Source of the DNA: CAZVJA01 sp964626885
GTDB taxonomy: Bacteria > Planctomycetota > Planctomycetia > Planctomycetales > Planctomycetaceae
DNA: 33,312 nt
Direction: 5' to 3'
NCBI GenBank assembly: GCA_964626885.1
Contig: CAZVJA010000041.1
Location: 1 to 33,312, forward strand
Shown here: piece after piece, positions 16,418 to 24,673 of the stretch
Layout: each line of letters starts with the position of its first letter
Numbering within the stretch: the first letter of the stretch is position 1
Notes under the pieces: model-generated
Told to the model about the DNA's origin: nothing
Databases searched by the model: none
The model's input: the letters and a program-made list of their open reading frames with translations, nothing else
Made by a program: the position numbers and the translations under genes

Positions 16418-18238
16418 CTACCGAATATACCGCATTCGTTCAAAATCAGGAATGCGGATGTATCGAACCTTTCCACCGATTTGCAGCCTGCCGGGGCGGG
16501 AGGGCAAATGCACGACGAACGGCTTCCCCACGAGCAGACGGGCAGGGACTGCACCATCGGGCCAACTTCGGCTGTCAGCGGAGACCGGGCTGTTGTCTCC
16601 CAGCACAAAATACTCGTCCGGACCAAGTGGATACGGTTCCTCGACCCCGTTTCGAGCCCGTCCACGCGTATAGTGAACATCGCGATACAACACGAGCGAT
16701 TGTACCTCGGCCCGAACTCCCCGCGCACCAAATCTTACTGGTGAACGCGGAAGCTCCACGGGGGGCTTCGGCAACTCCTCGAGCAATAACGGTTCAAAGA
16801 GCGGAGTGCCGTTTAAGGTGACAATGACCTGGCGATCGAACAGTGACATCTCCATCGGCAAGGAAGTTCTCAACGAATCCACTGCTAGCGGCGCGGTGCG
16901 GAGCGGGGTGGAACCACCGTCGACGTACAGGCGTGCCTCGCGATGCAACAGATCCAACACGCAATCGAAAGTCTGCCCTCCGTCCGTCATCTCGACGACA
17001 AATGATCCGGTGCCGCCCGTCAGCGAAACATTCGCCGTGAACATCAAATCGCGTACCGGAACGTCCTCTAACCCGCTATCCGGCTGGTTGTAGCCATAAT
17101 CGTCCATGACCGGGCTCAAGTGCGACTGGCGGTACAGCTCGTGAATCGCGGCGTTGGCGTGAGAGTTTGGATTCGCGGCCAACAGGTCGTCTCGCCGCTT
17201 CTGGGTCATCGCGCCAACGCAGACCAGTTGCCGTTTGGCCGCATCGTATCGCACCGGCGAAAGCACCGGTTCTGGAATGCGAAACTCCCCAGCGGCAGGA
17301 TCCAGATCGACCACCGTTCGATACGTTCCGCCGGAACGGCATCCGTGGTGATACGTCGTCCACGACCAGAGCAACTCGGGCTCTACTTGCACGGTGGCAT
17401 CTCCCGCCGGCGGCTCTCCTCCCAAGCCGACGAAACCATCGACAGGCCCCTCGCGCGATTCTTCCTGCGACCGATCGATGACGAACCCGTGTTCGCTCGA
17501 CTTCCAGGGAGTGGTGCCCTTATCCGGAACCCAGCGCGTCTGCCAATGGGGGTCATCCGTCGGAACAAAATTGTTATCGAACACAGTGATCCGCATGCTG
17601 CGCTGTGCCTCGATGCCCTTCCGGCAGATTTGCCCGTCGGCATAGACGTCGCCGTGAAGGAGCTGAATCCGTTCCCCCGGCAATCCTATCGCCCGTTTGA
17701 CATATGCCTGCGTGGCCTTGTAGGGGTTCCGAAAAACGACCACTTCCCACCGCTGCGGTTTTGCAAACTGGTAGGCAGACTTGTTTACAAGCAATTGGTC
17801 TCCCTGATTACGGGGAATCTCGGCGATATCAATTCCCGCTTCGCCGCAATTCGGGCAGGTCGTCAGTTGCCGGGCGTGCATTGCGGGGAGTGGCGACTCC
17901 TTCGAGTCGCTTCCGGCTTGAGCGAGTGCCGAGCTGGTCGACTCCTTCGATCGGTCATCGGCCGGCGGTTCGTTTTCCGGCAGATCATCGAAAGCCACAC
18001 CAAAGGTGTAATGAAAGCCGCAACTCGGGCAGACCACCCGCTTGTGAAACCCCAGCAGACTGGGAGCCATCGAGCCGGTCGAAATCATGTACCCTTCGAT
18101 TTCGAATCCGCGAAACAGAATAACAGCGATCGACAGGCAGACAATCGCATCAATCACCTGCCGGGTCGTACCTGAAGACGATGCGCGAACCGCGTTGCGG
18201 CTCGGATTGGCATCTGGTGTTGGCGAGTCAGCAGGCAT
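16418..18238 (-). CDS. lepB: Signal peptidase I with zinc ribbon and large insertion (first copy of a tandem pair)
   Basis: It shares the role and architecture of its downstream neighbour but has clearly diverged in sequence. From the ATG at 18238 (TTG at 18289 possible) the 606-residue product has a membrane segment at about 28-43, nucleophile Ser56 in STGSMAPSL, base Lys181 in YVKRAIGLPGE, and box E GDNSPVSADSRSW near 547-559. Cys70/Cys73 and Cys128/Cys131 form the zinc-ribbon-like element, here split by a longer acidic loop. The insertion of about 350 residues has the same beta-rich pattern as its paralogue (DLMFTANVSLTGGTGSFVVE, then SPVRFGARGVRAEVQSLV). The lepA gene lies 145 bp upstream; lepA next to a signal peptidase is the arrangement known from E. 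coli. Confidence 0.88.
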   Translation of the reverse strand: MPADSPTPDANPSRNAVRASSSGTTRQVIDAIVCLSIAVILFRGFEIEGYMISTGSMAPSLLGFHKRVVCPSCGFHYTFGVAFDDLPENEPPADDRSKESTSSALAQAGSDSKESPLPAMHARQLTTCPNCGEAGIDIAEIPRNQGDQLLVNKSAYQFAKPQRWEVVVFRNPYKATQAYVKRAIGLPGERIQLLHGDVYADGQICRKGIEAQRSMRITVFDNNFVPTDDPHWQTRWVPDKGTTPWKSSEHGFVIDRSQEESREGPVDGFVGLGGEPPAGDATVQVEPELLWSWTTYHHGCRSGGTYRTVVDLDPAAGEFRIPEPVLSPVRYDAAKRQLVCVGAMTQKRRDDLLAANPNSHANAAIHELYRQSHLSPVMDDYGYNQPDSGLEDVPVRDLMFTANVSLTGGTGSFVVEMTDGGQTFDCVLDLLHREARLYVDGGSTPLRTAPLAVDSLRTSLPMEMSLFDRQVIVTLNGTPLFEPLLLEELPKPPVELPRSPVRFGARGVRAEVQSLVLYRDVHYTRGRARNGVEEPYPLGPDEYFVLGDNSPVSADSRSWPDGAVPARLLVGKPFVVHLPSRPGRLQIGGKVRYIRIPDFERMRYIR

Positions 18239-18383
18239 TTCACACCGCTTGTGGTACCCGGTGGCATGACGTGGGCCAAGCCCGTGCAACCGACCAAGTT
18301 GTCGACTTCCTCCGGCTCGCGGAAGTCTTCATTTCGAAGTCCGAAACAGATGCTGCTCGACGACGAATAGAGTGCAACCGGTC

Positions 18384-20186
18384 CTATTCGTCGTTGCCGA
18401 CGTCGAGGACCGAGAGGAAAGCTTTCTGGGGAATTTCGACCTGCCCGAACTGCTTCATCCGTTTCTTCCCCTCGCGCTGCTTGGCCCAGAGCTTGCGCTT
18501 GCGGGTAATATCGCCGCCGTAGCATTTCGCGGTGACGTTCTTGCGTAACGCCGAAATCGTCTCTCGCGCGATGATCCGCGATCCGATCGCCGCCTGCAAG
18601 GGAATCTCGAACTGGTGCTTCGAGATCTCTCCCTTCAACCGCTTGCAGAGAGATCGCCCGCGACGTTCCGCCTGCGATCGATGGACGATTGTCGAAAGGG
18701 CGTCAACCCGGTTCCCCTTTACCAGAATGTCCAGCTTCACCAGGTCCGCAGGCCGGAAACCGATCAGCTCGTAATCCATCGTTCCGTAGCCGCGCGTCGC
18801 GCTCTTCAACCTGTCGTGCATATCGTAGATGACTTCGGACAGCGGCAGTTCGTAAATCAATTGTGCCCGCTTCGGCCCGAGGAACTCCGTGCTCTTGTAG
18901 ACGCCGCGGCGATCTTCGCACAATTGCATGATCGGGCCGATGCCGTCACTAGGAACGATGAAGTTCACGCGGGCAATCGGCTCACGAAATTCGTCAATCT
19001 GTCCGCTGTCGGGAACTTTCTGCGGGTTATCGACCGTCAACAGCTCACCGGTCTGGGTGAGAATCTGATAGGTGACGTTCGGCGCCGTCTGAATCAGGTC
19101 GATGTCCTGCTCGCGCTCCAGCCGCTGCTGGATGATCTCCATGTGCAGCAGCCCGAGGAACCCGCAGCGAAACCCGAAGCCGAGTGCGTCGCTGGTTTCG
19201 GGTACAAAGGAGAAGCTGGCATCGTTGAGACTTAGCTTCGACAGTTCGTCTCGCAATTTCTCGAAATCGGTCGCATCGATGGGATACATGCCGCAGAAGA
19301 CCATCTGCTGGGGCTGTTGATATCCCGGGAGCGCTTCCGAAGGTGGGTTCTGTGGATCGCACACGGTATCGCCGACGTGCACCGAGCCGAGTTCCTTCAC
19401 GCCGGTGACGATGTACCCCACCTGTCCCGGACCAAGTCGGTCGCATGGCACCATGCCGGGGCGGAACTGCCCCAGATCAAGAACCTCGTGCGTGGCTCCC
19501 AACCTCATGAACCGAATCTTTTGTCCCTTGGAGATCGTCCCTTCGACGACGCGGACATAAGTCATCACACCGCGAAAGCTGTCGTACTTGCTGTCGAAGA
19601 TCAGCGCCCGCAGCGGCGCTTCCGGCTTGCCTTGCGGCGGCGGCACGCGTTCGACGATCGCTTGCAAGACCTCGTCGATGCCGATCCCTTGCTTCGCGCT
19701 CACCTTCAATGTTTCGCTGGCTTCCAGGCCGAGCACCGTTTCGACCTCATCCAGCACTTCGTCGATGCGCGTGACCGGCAGATCGATTTTGTTGAGGACC
19801 GGAATGATGACCAGGTTGCCGTTGATGGCCGCGTAGGCGTTCGCCACCGTCTGCGCCTGCACCCCCTGGAACGCATCGACGAGCAACAGTGCCCCTTCGC
19901 AGGCCGCCAGGCTCCGCGACACTTCATAATGGAAGTCGACGTGCCCGGGGGTGTCGATCAGATTCAGCTCGTACTTTTGCCCTTTGTAGTTGTAGTAAAT
20001 CGCCACCGCCCGGGCCTTTACGGTGATGCCCCGCTCGCGCTCAATGTCGAGATCGTCCAGGATTTGCTCCTTGAATTCCCGTTGCGTAATCGCGCCGGTT
20101 TTCAGGAGCAACTGGTCCGCCAGCGTGCTCTTGCCGTGGTCGATGTGCGCCACAATCGAAAAATTGCGGATGAAGCGTGTGTCCAT
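18384..20186 (-). CDS. lepA: Translation elongation factor 4 (LepA)
   Basis: LepA is a ribosome-associated GTPase that acts on the translating or initiating ribosome. The 600-residue product is the normal length. Visible are the P-loop AHIDHGKST, the switch region with RERGITVKARAV, DTPGHVDF, the NKIDLP guanine-specificity motif, and the LepA-specific C-terminus with KRKLWAKQREGKKRMKQFG. The ATG at 20186 is chosen because the protein then begins MDTRFIRNFSIVAHIDHGKST, as in homologues; an upstream in-frame extension reaches 20297. The ribosome site is weak. It is the first gene of the long minus-strand run. It diverges from the DUF1570 gene across a 356-bp spacer that holds a family C repeat. 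Confidence 0.96.
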   Translation of the reverse strand: MDTRFIRNFSIVAHIDHGKSTLADQLLLKTGAITQREFKEQILDDLDIERERGITVKARAVAIYYNYKGQKYELNLIDTPGHVDFHYEVSRSLAACEGALLLVDAFQGVQAQTVANAYAAINGNLVIIPVLNKIDLPVTRIDEVLDEVETVLGLEASETLKVSAKQGIGIDEVLQAIVERVPPPQGKPEAPLRALIFDSKYDSFRGVMTYVRVVEGTISKGQKIRFMRLGATHEVLDLGQFRPGMVPCDRLGPGQVGYIVTGVKELGSVHVGDTVCDPQNPPSEALPGYQQPQQMVFCGMYPIDATDFEKLRDELSKLSLNDASFSFVPETSDALGFGFRCGFLGLLHMEIIQQRLEREQDIDLIQTAPNVTYQILTQTGELLTVDNPQKVPDSGQIDEFREPIARVNFIVPSDGIGPIMQLCEDRRGVYKSTEFLGPKRAQLIYELPLSEVIYDMHDRLKSATRGYGTMDYELIGFRPADLVKLDILVKGNRVDALSTIVHRSQAERRGRSLCKRLKGEISKHQFEIPLQAAIGSRIIARETISALRKNVTAKCYGGDITRKRKLWAKQREGKKRMKQFGQVEIPQKAFLSVLDVGNDE

Positions 20187-20364
20187 GCGTGTCGGAATTG
20201 CTGTGCTCGCGGCAGAACGAGGCCGCAAAAAGGGCGGGTTCTCTGAATCGGTTTGGAGAGTCAAAACCGGCAAACAGGGCCGGTGGGGAGAGATCATTCT
20301 ATCGATCTGCCCCCGAACGGTCGAGCCGTCTTATCCCGGGTACAAGGCAAGTCAATTATACACT

Positions 20365-20473
20365 CTTGGAAATGGGTGGCAGGCCCTCAGTCCGCGAAGG
20401 GAGTGGCGGAAACCGGGACCATCCTCGTCCTTGCGTCAGGGCACGCCATACACGCGTTCGCTTCCTGGATGGC
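20365..20473 (+). repeat. Dispersed palindromic repeat, family C, copy 1
   Basis: About 105 bp beginning TTGGAAATGGGTG and containing CCTTGCGTCAGGGC align with 22197-22310 on the same strand. Inverted arms inside this copy are partly decayed compared with the second copy. It fills much of the spacer between lepA and the DUF1570 gene. Confidence 0.75.
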
Positions 20474-20542
20474 AACATCTGAATCCCTTTGCCCTGGCTC
20501 CCTCCCGAAGCCGCCTATCCCCCGGCTCCTGACCGTTCTAAA

Positions 20543-22123
20543 ATGAACCGTATGACGGCCTTTCCCCCATCTCCAACAGCCCTTCGGGTGCTCATTCTCG
20601 TCTGCACCCTAATGCTGCTGCCGGAAACGCTCTCTCTGGCCGCTCCTCCTTCCAGTCAAAAGACCTCCCGCGAGGAAGTTCTGCTCGGGTACATCCAGAA
20701 GGATCAGGCGGAACAACAGCGGGCCTACGCGGAAAAACTCACTCAGATTGCCGCCCATTGCGACCGCTTGGGGCTCCCCGAAGAAGCGGCCCGTGCTCGA
20801 TCGCTCGCCGCTCCCATGGACTCGCAGCTGCTCCGAATTCGCGCACTTCCGGTCGAAGTCGAACCCGATCTTCCCGCCGATCTCCCGGCCGAACAAAAAG
20901 AATTGCGCACCGAATTCCGGCGTCTCCGCACCGATTACGCCAAAGAGCTGTATCTCCTCTCGCGGCGCGCCCTGAAAGCCCGCCACTCCAGCTATGCCTA
21001 TCAACTGGTGCAAGAGACGGCGCGGCAAGATCCCGATCATGCGGTGGCTCGCCGCATCCTGGGCTACAGACAGCAGGGGAACAAGTGGCTCACACCATTT
21101 CAGGCGAAGATGGCCCGCGACAAGTTCGTCTGGCACGACAAATTCGGCTGGCTCCCCGCCGCACATGTGAAGGACTATGAATCGGGAAAACGGTACTACC
21201 GCCGCTGGATGTCGACCGAGCAGGAAGCGGAGATTCGCCGCGACTTCCGCCACGCGTGGGAAGTCCGCACCGAGCACTATCTGGTGAAAACGAATCACAG
21301 TCTCGAGCGCGGCGTCGAAATCGCCAAGCTGCTCGAAGCCTTCCATGACTTCTTCATTCAAACCTTCGCCGCGTATTACACCACGCCGGAACAGATGCAG
21401 AAGCTGTTTCTTTCCTCAAGTTCCTCCGGAGGAGCTGCGGCCCAATCCCCCTACGAAGTGCACTACTTCCGCACCCGCGGCGAATACCTGGAAAAACTTC
21501 GCGGCAAGGTGCCGAACATCGACATCACCAACGGGCTGTATTACACCACCGACCGCACCGCCTATTTCTATTTCGATCCCGAGCAGCAAAGCTTCGACAC
21601 CATCTTCCATGAGGCGACGCATCAACTGCTGTACGAGAACGTCAAACAGGAGCGACAGGTCGCCCTCCGCGACAACTTCTGGATCATCGAGGGAATCGCC
21701 TGCTACATGGAATCATTCCGCCAGGAAGATGGCCAATGGAGTACCGGCAACCCGGAACATGTGCGGATCGACTCAGCCCGCTATCGCTACCTGCACGACG
21801 GCTATTACGTGCCGCTGACACAATTCGCCGCGATGGGAATGCAGGATTTCCAGTCGGTCCCGGACATTCAGGTGATCAAAAAGAACTACAGCCAGGCGTC
21901 GGGACTGGCGCATTTCTTCATGCACTACAACGGCGGCCAATACCGGGACGCGCTCGTGGAGCATCTGTCGCAACTCTACCGCTACGACCCGCGCGGCCGC
22001 TTCCGCGTGCAATCGCTCGAAGAGCTGACCGAAACCCCCTTCAGCGAACTCGACAAGCAATACGGCGAGCACCTGAAAGCACTCGAAGCATCGGTCACAC
22101 AGCCGGCTGCTGCAGGGAATTGA
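20543..22123 (+). CDS. DUF1570-type secreted zinc metallopeptidase-like protein
   Basis: The role is unknown; proteins of this kind are common in planctomycetes and resemble M1/MA-clan peptidases. From the ATG at 20543 (a second ATG is at 20552) the 526-residue product has an N-terminal signal peptide (LRVLILVCTLMLLPETLSLAA). An alpha-helical segment follows to about residue 200, then the peptidase-like domain. The zinc motif is HEATH (His356-Glu357-x-x-His360), followed 23 residues later by Glu383 in IEGIACYMESF, the arrangement of gluzincins. All expected zinc ligands and the catalytic Glu are present, so it may be active outside the cytoplasm. It is flanked on both sides by copies of the family C repeat. 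Confidence 0.82.
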   Translation: MNRMTAFPPSPTALRVLILVCTLMLLPETLSLAAPPSSQKTSREEVLLGYIQKDQAEQQRAYAEKLTQIAAHCDRLGLPEEAARARSLAAPMDSQLLRIRALPVEVEPDLPADLPAEQKELRTEFRRLRTDYAKELYLLSRRALKARHSSYAYQLVQETARQDPDHAVARRILGYRQQGNKWLTPFQAKMARDKFVWHDKFGWLPAAHVKDYESGKRYYRRWMSTEQEAEIRRDFRHAWEVRTEHYLVKTNHSLERGVEIAKLLEAFHDFFIQTFAAYYTTPEQMQKLFLSSSSSGGAAAQSPYEVHYFRTRGEYLEKLRGKVPNIDITNGLYYTTDRTAYFYFDPEQQSFDTIFHEATHQLLYENVKQERQVALRDNFWIIEGIACYMESFRQEDGQWSTGNPEHVRIDSARYRYLHDGYYVPLTQFAAMGMQDFQSVPDIQVIKKNYSQASGLAHFFMHYNGGQYRDALVEHLSQLYRYDPRGRFRVQSLEELTETPFSELDKQYGEHLKALEASVTQPAAAGN

Positions 22124-22196
22124 TCACCATCCCCGCCGGGCTCTGAAGAATTGCACAGGTTCTAGCACCGAGTGCTGAACGAGTGTCGCGTCTCAG

Positions 22197-22310
22197 CTTT
22201 GGAAATGGGTGACACGTTCCCTGAGCCTTTGCGAAGGGCGTGGCGCAACCAGGGACCACGCCCTTCCTTGCGTCAGGGCGTGCCACACTCGTGTTGGCTT
22301 CCACAAAGGC
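22197..22310 (+). repeat. Dispersed palindromic repeat, family C, copy 2
   Basis: This is the better-preserved copy. The inner stem AAGGGCGTGG (22234-22243) pairs perfectly with CCACGCCCTT (22256-22265). The outer arms GTGACACG..CCCTGA (22209-22224) pair with TCAGGGCGTGCCAC (22273-22286) with few mismatches. It lies between the DUF1570 gene and the PqaA-like gene, 74 bp after the former's stop. Confidence 0.8.
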
Positions 22311-22426
22311 ACAATCAGAATAACTGCCTTCCCCGGGAAGTTCGCCCACCGGGTGGCTGCATCGCCTGCCGCAGCCTGTATAATGAATTCCGGCCGGCGA
22401 GCAGTTATCGGCTGCATGCTGGGTGC

Positions 22427-22493
22427 CACTGGCGGCTCGCCCGCCAGTGCTGATCCACCACTGAAGAGTCCCACTGGCAGCAAGCTGCCAGTG
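22427..22493 (+). repeat. Double-hairpin repeat, family B, copy 2
   Basis: CACTGGCGG/CCGCCAGTG (9 bp, CTCGC loop, 22427-22449) is followed by CACTGGCAG/CTGCCAGTG (22472-22493). This is the same pair as at 10202-10265 in the opposite orientation. It ends about 50 bp before the PqaA-like start codon, so it would be part of that gene's leader if transcription starts upstream. Confidence 0.82.
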
Positions 22494-22546
22494 CCACCCC
22501 CGGAATGTTATTCCGATTCCTTCCTTCTGCCTTAAAGAGATCCAAG

Positions 22547-24220
22547 ATGAAAGCGCGATTCACACTGGGGACCGTTCTGCTCCTCCTGCTCATGATCTGC
22601 CCGTCCGCAGCCACCCGCGCGGAAGACCTCCCGCGGCGAACGGCCCTCGACGATTACATCGAGAAGCCGGACCCCAGCTACTCCTGGAAAGTGGTCGATA
22701 CGCGGACCAAGGACGGCGTGAAGACAGTCGTCGTCGACTTGGTGTCGCAGAACTGGCGCACGAAGCAGGATGTGAACCGCACCGAATGGCGTCACTGGCT
22801 GACCGTATCGATCCCCGAGAAGGCCACGTCCGATATCGGCATGCTCTTCATCGGCGGCGGCAGCAACAAGGAACAGAAGCCCCGTCCGAACGATCGGGCC
22901 GACGCAATCGCCAAGGCGACCAACTCGGTCGTCGCGGAACTCGGCATGGTTCCCAACCAGCCCCTCATCTTTCACAACGACGGCAAGGAACGGGTCGAGG
23001 ACGACCTGATCGGCTACACGTGGGACCAGTATCTGAAGACCGGCGACCCCACTTGGACCGTGCGGAGTGCCATGATCAAAAGCGCCGTCCGCGCGATGGA
23101 TACCATCACCGCGCTGATGGCCTCCGAGGAAGGGGGCAAACGCAAAGTCGATCGCTTTGTCGTCGCCGGCGGTTCGAAGCGCGGCTGGACCACCTGGCTG
23201 ACCGGCGCGCTCGACAAACGGGTGGTCGCCATCATTCCGATCGTCATCGACGTCCTGAACACCGAAGTCTCCATGCGGCACCACTTCGCCTCCTACGGGT
23301 TCTGGGCGCCGAATGTCGGCAATTACGTCGAGCACAAACTCATGCAGCGGATGGATGAGCCGCGGCTGAAGGAGCTGTATCAGCTTGAGGATCCGTATTC
23401 GTATCGGCACCGGCTGACGATGCCGAAGCTGGTCCTCAACGCCGCCGGCGACCAGTTCTTCCTTCCCGATTCGTCGCAGTATTATTGGGACGACCTCCGC
23501 GGGGAGAAGTACCTCCGCTATGTCCCCAACGGTGACCACGGCCTCGACCGCACCGATGCCAACGAGTCGATCATCGCGTTCTATTCGCTCATTCTGGCAG
23601 GGAAGAAGCCGCCGACCTATCTCTGGACCGAGGAAGCGGACGGCATGCTGCAGGTAATGTCGCTCGAAAAACCCAAGGAAGTTCGTCTCTGGCAGGCGCA
23701 CAATCCCGAGGCGCGCGACTTCCGCGTGGAAACGCTCGGACGCAAATACACCAGCACCGTTGTGGAGCCCGACGCGCACGGCTTGTACCGCGCCAAAGCT
23801 GAGAAGCCGGAGAAAGGCTGGACCGCCTACTTCCTCGAAATGACGTACGACGTCGGCGCGCCGGTTCCGCTCAAGCTGACGACCAACGTGAAGGTGATTC
23901 CCGAGACCGTTCCGTTTGAAGGAAAGCCCTCGCACCTGTCGACCACGTTGACGCTCTCCTGCCACGCACCGAATGAGGCGGCTGCCAAGCAGGTCGTCCA
24001 GGACGCAAAGTCACTGCTGCAAAGCAAGGGCTTGCTGAAGGGAGAACTGAAAACCGAAGTGCACGGCAATCGGTGCTTCTTCAACTGGGAACCGGGAGAG
24101 AATTTCCGAGTGGGTGCCGGGGCCCTCACCGAATTCCTGAAAAAGCAGAAGTGCGACACGTTCGCTTACCAGCTCGAATCGGGGGCGGCGATTACACTCC
24201 CGCCGGCCTTGGGGGACTGA
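22547..24220 (+). CDS. PhoPQ-activated pathogenicity-related protein (PqaA family), secreted
   Basis: The activity of this family is not established; the fold is alpha/beta-hydrolase-like. From the ATG at 22547 (AAGAGATCC upstream) the 557-residue product has a signal peptide ending near ATRAEDL. The nucleophile-elbow-like motif is AGGSKRGW with Ser210. Other family blocks are IGYTWDQYL, HHFASYGFWAPNVGNYVE, NAAGDQFFLPDSS and VPNGDHGL, the last with a candidate catalytic His. A beta-rich C-terminal region with a VPFEGKP stretch follows. Despite the family name no PhoPQ system is nearby; in planctomycetes these are simply common exported proteins. Repeat copies C2 and B2 occupy its 420-bp upstream spacer. 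A strong hairpin follows the stop by about 100 bp. Confidence 0.88.
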   Translation: MKARFTLGTVLLLLLMICPSAATRAEDLPRRTALDDYIEKPDPSYSWKVVDTRTKDGVKTVVVDLVSQNWRTKQDVNRTEWRHWLTVSIPEKATSDIGMLFIGGGSNKEQKPRPNDRADAIAKATNSVVAELGMVPNQPLIFHNDGKERVEDDLIGYTWDQYLKTGDPTWTVRSAMIKSAVRAMDTITALMASEEGGKRKVDRFVVAGGSKRGWTTWLTGALDKRVVAIIPIVIDVLNTEVSMRHHFASYGFWAPNVGNYVEHKLMQRMDEPRLKELYQLEDPYSYRHRLTMPKLVLNAAGDQFFLPDSSQYYWDDLRGEKYLRYVPNGDHGLDRTDANESIIAFYSLILAGKKPPTYLWTEEADGMLQVMSLEKPKEVRLWQAHNPEARDFRVETLGRKYTSTVVEPDAHGLYRAKAEKPEKGWTAYFLEMTYDVGAPVPLKLTTNVKVIPETVPFEGKPSHLSTTLTLSCHAPNEAAAKQVVQDAKSLLQSKGLLKGELKTEVHGNRCFFNWEPGENFRVGAGALTEFLKKQKCDTFAYQLESGAAITLPPALGD

Positions 24221-24321
24221 GCGGTCCGAAAGTTCGTGCACCGGTTCCGTCGGCGCGCGAGGAATTCTCGCGATCGAAGGTCGAGTAGCGAACTGAAAAC
24301 GTGACATCATTCGTCAAGGCG

Positions 24322-24345
24322 AACGGGGGATGCAAATCCCCCGTT
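24322..24345. terminator. Hairpin terminator between convergent genes
   Basis: A perfect 10-bp stem, AACGGGGGAT and ATCCCCCGTT, is closed by a GCAA tetraloop and followed on the plus strand by GTCTTT. It sits between the converging PqaA-like gene and the small membrane-protein gene and could serve both directions. The T-run is short. Confidence 0.7.
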
Positions 24346-24406
24346 GTCTTTCGCGGCGTGACTAAGTGCCCGACTACCTGTGCGTTGTCGTGTTAGCAGG
24401 AACGCG

Positions 24407-24673
24407 TCAGACCTCATCATCCTGTTGCAGCCGCCACTTGCGCGCCACGGCCGGCGATTCCGCCCGCCGCGACAGCACGATTGCGTTCACCAGGAACCCA
24501 AGGCTGAGCGCCGCGGCGATTGCGAACTCGCTCACCGCGCGCACATTGCTGGTCGAAGAAAGTATATTCACGGCCAACCCCGCCGAACCCATGCCGACAA
24601 TGAACAGGGCCAGCAGCACGATTTCAAAAAAGATCGTGTGACGTCGATGATGGTAACGGTTGATACGCGGCAT
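24407..24673 (-). CDS. Small membrane protein with two transmembrane segments
   Basis: The function is unknown. The 88-residue product starts at the ATG at 24673 with GGAG 8 nt upstream. It has a basic, His-rich N-terminus (NRYHHRRHT), then two hydrophobic helices (about 15-36, and 46-67 containing AIAAALSLGFLVNAIVL). A charged C-terminus rich in Arg and ending QQDDEV follows. The loop between the helices is short, so a hairpin topology with both ends in the cytoplasm is likely. It is convergent with the PqaA-like gene, separated by the hairpin at 24322-24345. Confidence 0.65.
   Translation of the reverse strand: MPRINRYHHRRHTIFFEIVLLALFIVGMGSAGLAVNILSSTSNVRAVSEFAIAAALSLGFLVNAIVLSRRAESPAVARKWRLQQDDEV

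Noticed and set aside
17120..18175. 351-codon plus-strand frame inside the first signal peptidase gene
   Set aside because: Antisense to a gene with intact catalytic motifs; no ribosome site or domain of its own.
19317..20246. 309-codon plus-strand frame inside lepA
   Set aside because: Antisense shadow of lepA; His/Arg/Asp-rich with no recognisable fold.
22532..23965. Long open frame (477 codons) on the minus strand inside the PqaA-like gene
   Set aside because: Antisense shadow of a clear coding gene in GC-rich DNA; composition dominated by Arg, Val, Gly and Asp with no motif.
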